The translations under genes and the position numbers were made by a program. The notes below the pieces were generated by a model. The model was not told the DNA's origin. It saw nothing but the letters and a program-made list of their open reading frames with translations, and did not search any database. A DNA stretch of 6,341 bases, from positions 6,289-12,629 of the forward strand of contig DJNI01000009.1 of the NCBI GenBank assembly GCA_002436765.1, given 5' to 3'. Source of the stretch: Clostridiales bacterium UBA6468. Lineage in GTDB: Bacteria > Bacillota > Clostridia > Oscillospirales > Oscillospiraceae. Positions 6,095 to 6,341 of the stretch are shown piece after piece. The stretch's first letter is position 1, and every line of letters begins with the position of its first letter.

Positions 6095-6341
6095 GATGCT
6101 TTTTCCGTAGTTTTTCTTATTTTTGCGGGGCTTTTGAGGCTGAGAGTGCTTCCGCTTCACGGCTTCCGGCAGATCCATGATCTTAATGGGAAGGTTGCCC
6201 GCCCACGCCTCACGATAGAGTGTACGGGTGCAAACCATCTCGCAGCTTGGAAACAAGTCATGCCGTTTTGCGTATCCGGCACAGGCGTCCAGTGACCACT
6301 TGTGTTCTCTAACCTGCGTGGTCATCCAGGACACGAACGGT
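6095..6341 (-). pseudogene. IS30-family transposase fragment, truncated at its 3' end and cut by the window edge
   Basis: On the minus strand an open frame enters from beyond the right edge and reads P-F-V-S-W-M-T-T-Q-V, then HKWSLDACAGYAKRHDLFP, EMVCTRTLY, a P-I-K-I-M-D-L-P-E-A-V-K-R-K block and RKNKKNYGKSI. This matches what I know of the DNA-binding region and linker of IS30-family transposases, just before the DDE catalytic core. Family similarity stops after GKSI at about 6095; the frame then runs through unrelated residues to a stop at 6032. The whole DDE domain is missing, so the protein cannot transpose. A GTG at 6334 is an internal codon of the family sequence rather than a likely start. 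The stretch 6052-6094 between this and the recombinase remnant has no gene. Confidence 0.75.

Noticed and set aside
4331..6142. CTCAGCC at 4331-4337 and GGCTGAG at 6136-6142 as inverted ends of one element
   Set aside because: Only 7 nt match, one copy lies inside the transposase coding remnant, and there is no longer similarity around them. Expected by chance.
1..6341. tRNA, rRNA, riboswitch, CRISPR array or a novel defence or toxin system
   Set aside because: I saw no regularly spaced repeats, no cloverleaf or rRNA-like sequence, no leader fold long enough for a riboswitch, and no defence-associated domain. The genes present are accounted for by cell-wall synthesis, one orphan TPR protein and mobile-element remnants.

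Overview
The window looks like chromosomal DNA from a Gram-positive anaerobe of the class Clostridia, plausibly a gut Oscillospiraceae-type organism. This is inferred from the GC-rich, C-ending codons of the first four genes, the strong GGAGG-type ribosome sites, the Maf and PBP2 sequence types, and serine-recombinase and IS30-type remnants of kinds common in that class. I cannot name a species.

Positions 49-4300 hold a tightly packed plus-strand operon: maf (nucleotide pyrophosphatase), mreC and mreD (elongasome scaffold) and a class B penicillin-binding protein of the PBP2/MrdA type. maf/mreC overlap by 4 nt and mreD/PBP2 by 13 nt, and mreC and mreD are 9 nt apart, so translation is probably coupled. 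MreC and MreD position and activate PBP2, the transpeptidase for lateral wall growth. MreB and the SEDS glycosyltransferase RodA, the usual partners, are not in the window.

Positions 4301-4546 are a noncoding gap with a weak terminator-like hairpin and T-run, then a good sigma-A type promoter (TCGACA, 17 bp, extended -10 TATAAT) with an imperfect palindrome over its -35 side. It drives a lone gene (4547-5497) for a cytoplasmic tetratricopeptide-repeat protein of unknown function. That gene is visibly less GC-rich and less C-ending than the operon.

From about 5499 to the end lies mobile-element debris. First is the C-terminal half of a large serine recombinase, broken by several out-of-frame deletions but with its natural C-terminal end still recognisable. 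Then comes, on the minus strand, a truncated IS30-family transposase that runs off the right edge. The segment after the cell-shape operon is therefore an accessory or formerly mobile region. Nothing here amounts to a demonstrable new biological system. The most interesting items are the TPR gene as possible cargo and the stepwise decay of the recombinase.
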